Shown here: in pieces, positions 63,529 through 64,000 of the stretch
Numbering within the stretch: the stretch's first letter is position 1
Layout: the number at the start of each line of letters is the position of its first letter
Assembly (NCBI RefSeq): GCF_008831285.2
Contig: NC_045149.1
Location: forward strand, 19,607,035 to 19,671,034
Direction of reading: 5' to 3'
Source of the DNA: Nymphaea colorata
Taxonomy: Eukaryota; Streptophyta; Magnoliopsida; Nymphaeales; Nymphaeaceae
DNA length: 64,000 nucleotides
The notes under the pieces: generated by a model
What the model was told of the DNA's origin: nothing
Databases searched by the model: none
The model's input: only the letters and a program-made list of their open reading frames with translations
Made by a program: the position numbers and the translations under genes

Positions 63529-64000
63529 ATTACTGTAGACAACACTTGTGCTACGGAAGCACTTGGCATGCTTTTTCATCTGTGTCTTGTAGTCATGAGA
63601 CTAGACAAGCTACAGAAATAAGCCCTGTGTAGACCAACAAATCCGTAACAAAACTCCCAAATTTCATACCTTCTTCTATGAGCATCATCTTTATGGTATA
63701 CATTGTTGCCCTTGTTTTATTCTAAAAACACGTCAGTACTTATATGCATTTGATATATTAATTAGAATCTTTTGAGGTTCTTGGCTTCAAATTTCTGCAT
63801 GGAAATTTTCCAACTAAGATTTCATAATCTATTCCATTAGATTAATAATATTTTGAGATTATTTGTGTTTGTTGCTTAATCTTATTTACCTAGACACAGT
63901 TGTGTTCCTTTCTAGTTTATAGAACTTCCTGGTGATATCAAGTTACATTATGTTGCTTTCTGAAGTACTAGTGACACTCAAGAAATACAAGTGATGAGTT
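63072..64000 (-). other. HISN4: HISN4 intron, continuing past the window
   Basis: The exon at 63071 begins after a clear acceptor (CTACTATAG). I find no upstream HISN4 exon before position 64000, so this stretch is read as intron. It contains the compound microsatellite listed next. Confidence 0.6.
63456..63529. repeat. Compound microsatellite (AT)n(GT)n
   Basis: About 49 bp of AT repeats pass directly into about 25 bp of GT repeats. Confidence 0.97.

Overview
This window is nuclear DNA of a flowering plant. It is AT-rich, with many (TA)n, (CT)n and (TG)n microsatellites. The genes are split by GT-AG introns, often long ones, and encode typical plant proteins. I cannot place it below angiosperm from the sequence alone.

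Three host genes are secure, all on the minus strand. (1) A BOI-type C-terminal RING E3 ubiquitin ligase, 4 coding exons, 302 aa, at 21.6-23.6 kb. (2) Cytosolic/peroxisomal glutathione reductase, 16 coding exons over 12 kb at 37.0-49.1 kb; the exons join without a frame break into 493 aa. (3) The C-terminal cyclase half of the plastid histidine-biosynthesis enzyme imidazole glycerol phosphate synthase (HISN4), 5 exons at 54.3-63.1 kb; its N-terminal exons lie beyond the right edge. A fourth, tentative gene on the plus strand (3069-5488) is a two-exon small ORF of 34 aa that I do not recognise.

The main mobile element is a complete 5,425-bp Ty1/copia LTR retrotransposon (55563-60987). It sits in sense orientation in the HISN4 intron between 55075 and 61995. 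It has two 447-bp LTRs that look identical, a 5-bp target duplication (AGTAT), an initiator-Met primer binding site, a polypurine tract and one uninterrupted gag-pol frame with all catalytic motifs. It is therefore a very young, possibly still active insertion.

The rest is gene-poor: 5.5-21.6 kb, 24.1-37.0 kb and 49.6-54.3 kb. These stretches hold microsatellites, short tandem duplications, one good Tourist-like MITE (about 11.83-11.98 kb), a two-copy palindromic repeat family (27.1 and 31.1 kb) and decayed dispersed repeats. I found no tRNA, rRNA, CRISPR array or gene cluster. I see no convincing new multi-gene system; the retrotransposon insertion and the small spliced ORF deserve the closest second look.
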